From Lachnospiraceae bacterium (GTDB lineage Bacteria > Bacillota > Clostridia > Lachnospirales > Lachnospiraceae), in assembly GCA_024694785.1 (NCBI GenBank), contig JAILJL010000157.1:1-6661 (forward strand): 6,661 nucleotides of DNA, in the 5' to 3' direction. The notes beneath the pieces were generated by a model. That model did not search any database. It saw only the letters and a program-made list of their open reading frames with translations, and was not told the origin of the DNA. This document shows positions 5,873 to 6,661 of this stretch, piece by piece. The translations under genes and the position numbers were made by a program. Within the stretch, counting starts at the first letter, position 1. Every line of letters begins with the position of its first letter.

Positions 5873-6661
5873 AAGCTATGGAGAAAGAGCTCGGATCGAT
5901 TAAGAAGACGGAAGACTTTGCGGATCCGGATGCGCTTTTTGCGGAGCTTCTTGATACCATTAAGAAGTATCATCCGTCAGACGATACGACTATGATTGTT
6001 AAGGCATATGAAGTGGCGAAAGAAATGCATAACGATCAGAAGAGAAAGTCAGGCGAACCTTATATTAATCACCCTGTAGCAGTGGCAATTATCCTTGCCG
6101 ATCTCGAGATGGACAAGGAGACCATTATTGCTGCGCTTTTGCATGACGTCATAGAGGATACGCCTATGACAAAAGAAGAACTGACTGCAATTTTCGGTGA
6201 AGAAGTTACGCTTCTTGTTGATGGTGTTACCAAACTTACTCAGTTAAACTATGAACAGGACAAGATAGAGGCACAGGCAGAGACACTTCGCAAGATGTTT
6301 CTTGCAATGGCTAAGGATATAAGGGTTATAATCATTAAGCTTGCCGACAGGCTTCACAATATGCGTACCCTTAAGTACATGAAGCCTGAGAAGCAGAAGG
6401 AAAAAGCGCGTGAGACCATGGATATATATGCGCCTATAGCAGAGCGTCTCGGTATCAGCAAGATTAAGGTGGAACTTGATGATCTTTCCCTTAAGTATCT
6501 GCAGCCGGAAGTGTATTGCGACCTTGTGGAGAAGGTTCAGATGCGAAAAGCGACAAGAGAGGAGTTCATTGACTTGCTTGTCAAGGAAGTAAGTGAACAT
6601 ATAAGACGCGCGGGCATTGAAGCGGAGATATCCGGTCGTGCCAAGCACTTTTTCAGTATAT
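5839..6661 (+). CDS. rel: Bifunctional (p)ppGpp synthetase/hydrolase, Rel/SpoT family (3' end cut by the window)
   Basis: The first 274 residues of a long Rel/SpoT-homologue enzyme are present; the frame is open at the window end. It controls the stringent response by making pppGpp/ppGpp from GTP/GDP plus ATP and by hydrolysing them. The N-terminal HD hydrolase domain (about 52-195) looks fully active: RKSGEPYINHP (69-79), HDVIED (102-107), VDGVTKL (127-133) and KLADRLHNMRTL (167-178). Aligned with Streptococcus equisimilis Rel, the manganese ligands H53, H77, D78 and D144 fall at H78, H102, D103 and D170. The E81/D82 pair falls at E106/D107, and N148 at N174, all at a constant offset of 25. 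ERLGISKIK (202-210) leads toward the synthetase domain, whose first motif GRAKHFFSI (266-274) is cut by the edge. The synthetase core, TGS and ACT domains should lie beyond. A conserved HD site argues against a RelA-only enzyme. ATG 5878 is an alternative start. Confidence 0.95.
   Translation, partial: MVTNERLEKIGEAMEKELGSIKKTEDFADPDALFAELLDTIKKYHPSDDTTMIVKAYEVAKEMHNDQKRKSGEPYINHPVAVAIILADLEMDKETIIAALLHDVIEDTPMTKEELTAIFGEEVTLLVDGVTKLTQLNYEQDKIEAQAETLRKMFLAMAKDIRVIIIKLADRLHNMRTLKYMKPEKQKEKARETMDIYAPIAERLGISKIKVELDDLSLKYLQPEVYCDLVEKVQMRKATREEFIDLLVKEVSEHIRRAGIEAEISGRAKHFFSI

Noticed and set aside
6244..6648. 134-codon minus-strand frame over rel
   Set aside because: The plus strand carries unmistakable Rel hydrolase motifs in an uninterrupted frame through the window end.

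Overview
The window looks like ordinary chromosomal DNA of a low- to mid-GC Firmicute, most likely a member of the Clostridia close to the Lachnospiraceae. Several things point there: strong AGGAG/AAAGGAG ribosome binding sites, TATAAT-type promoters, the style of the proteins, an L,D-transpeptidase with peptidoglycan-binding repeats, and a bifunctional Rel-type (p)ppGpp enzyme. The taxonomic call is inferred from protein style and was not tested by a search. I found no mobile element, phage gene, CRISPR array, tRNA or rRNA.

Layout. Positions 1-123 are AT-rich and hold no gene I can support. A PAP2-type membrane phosphatase (124-798, minus strand) is transcribed divergently from a membrane-anchored L,D-transpeptidase (963-2435, plus strand). 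The 164 bp between them carries a good promoter for each. All later genes are on the plus strand. A PLP-dependent aminotransferase (2533-3720), a small Sm_multidrug_ex-family membrane protein (3742-4242) and a cyclophilin-type peptidyl-prolyl isomerase (4269-4811) are separated by 21 and 26 nt. They look like one operon, preceded by an extended -10 promoter and closed by a terminator-like hairpin at 4839-4861. A GNAT acetyltransferase with an extra N-terminal domain follows (4895-5764). The window ends inside a rel gene (5839 to beyond 6661) that has an intact hydrolase domain and only the start of the synthetase domain.

How the genes fit together. The divergent pair both act at the cell envelope: lipid phosphate chemistry on one side, peptidoglycan cross-linking on the other. 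The three-gene operon has no obvious shared pathway and reads like housekeeping genes grouped for expression. The rel gene makes and degrades the stringent-response alarmone. It appears to have its own promoter at the end of the GNAT gene, followed by a short hairpin in the leader.

For four of the genes the longest open frame starts upstream of the likely true start. Ribosome binding site position moves the aminotransferase, Sm_multidrug_ex, cyclophilin and GNAT starts to downstream ATGs. I did not find convincing evidence of a previously undescribed system. The most notable items are the unassigned N-terminal domain of the GNAT protein and the leader structure before rel.
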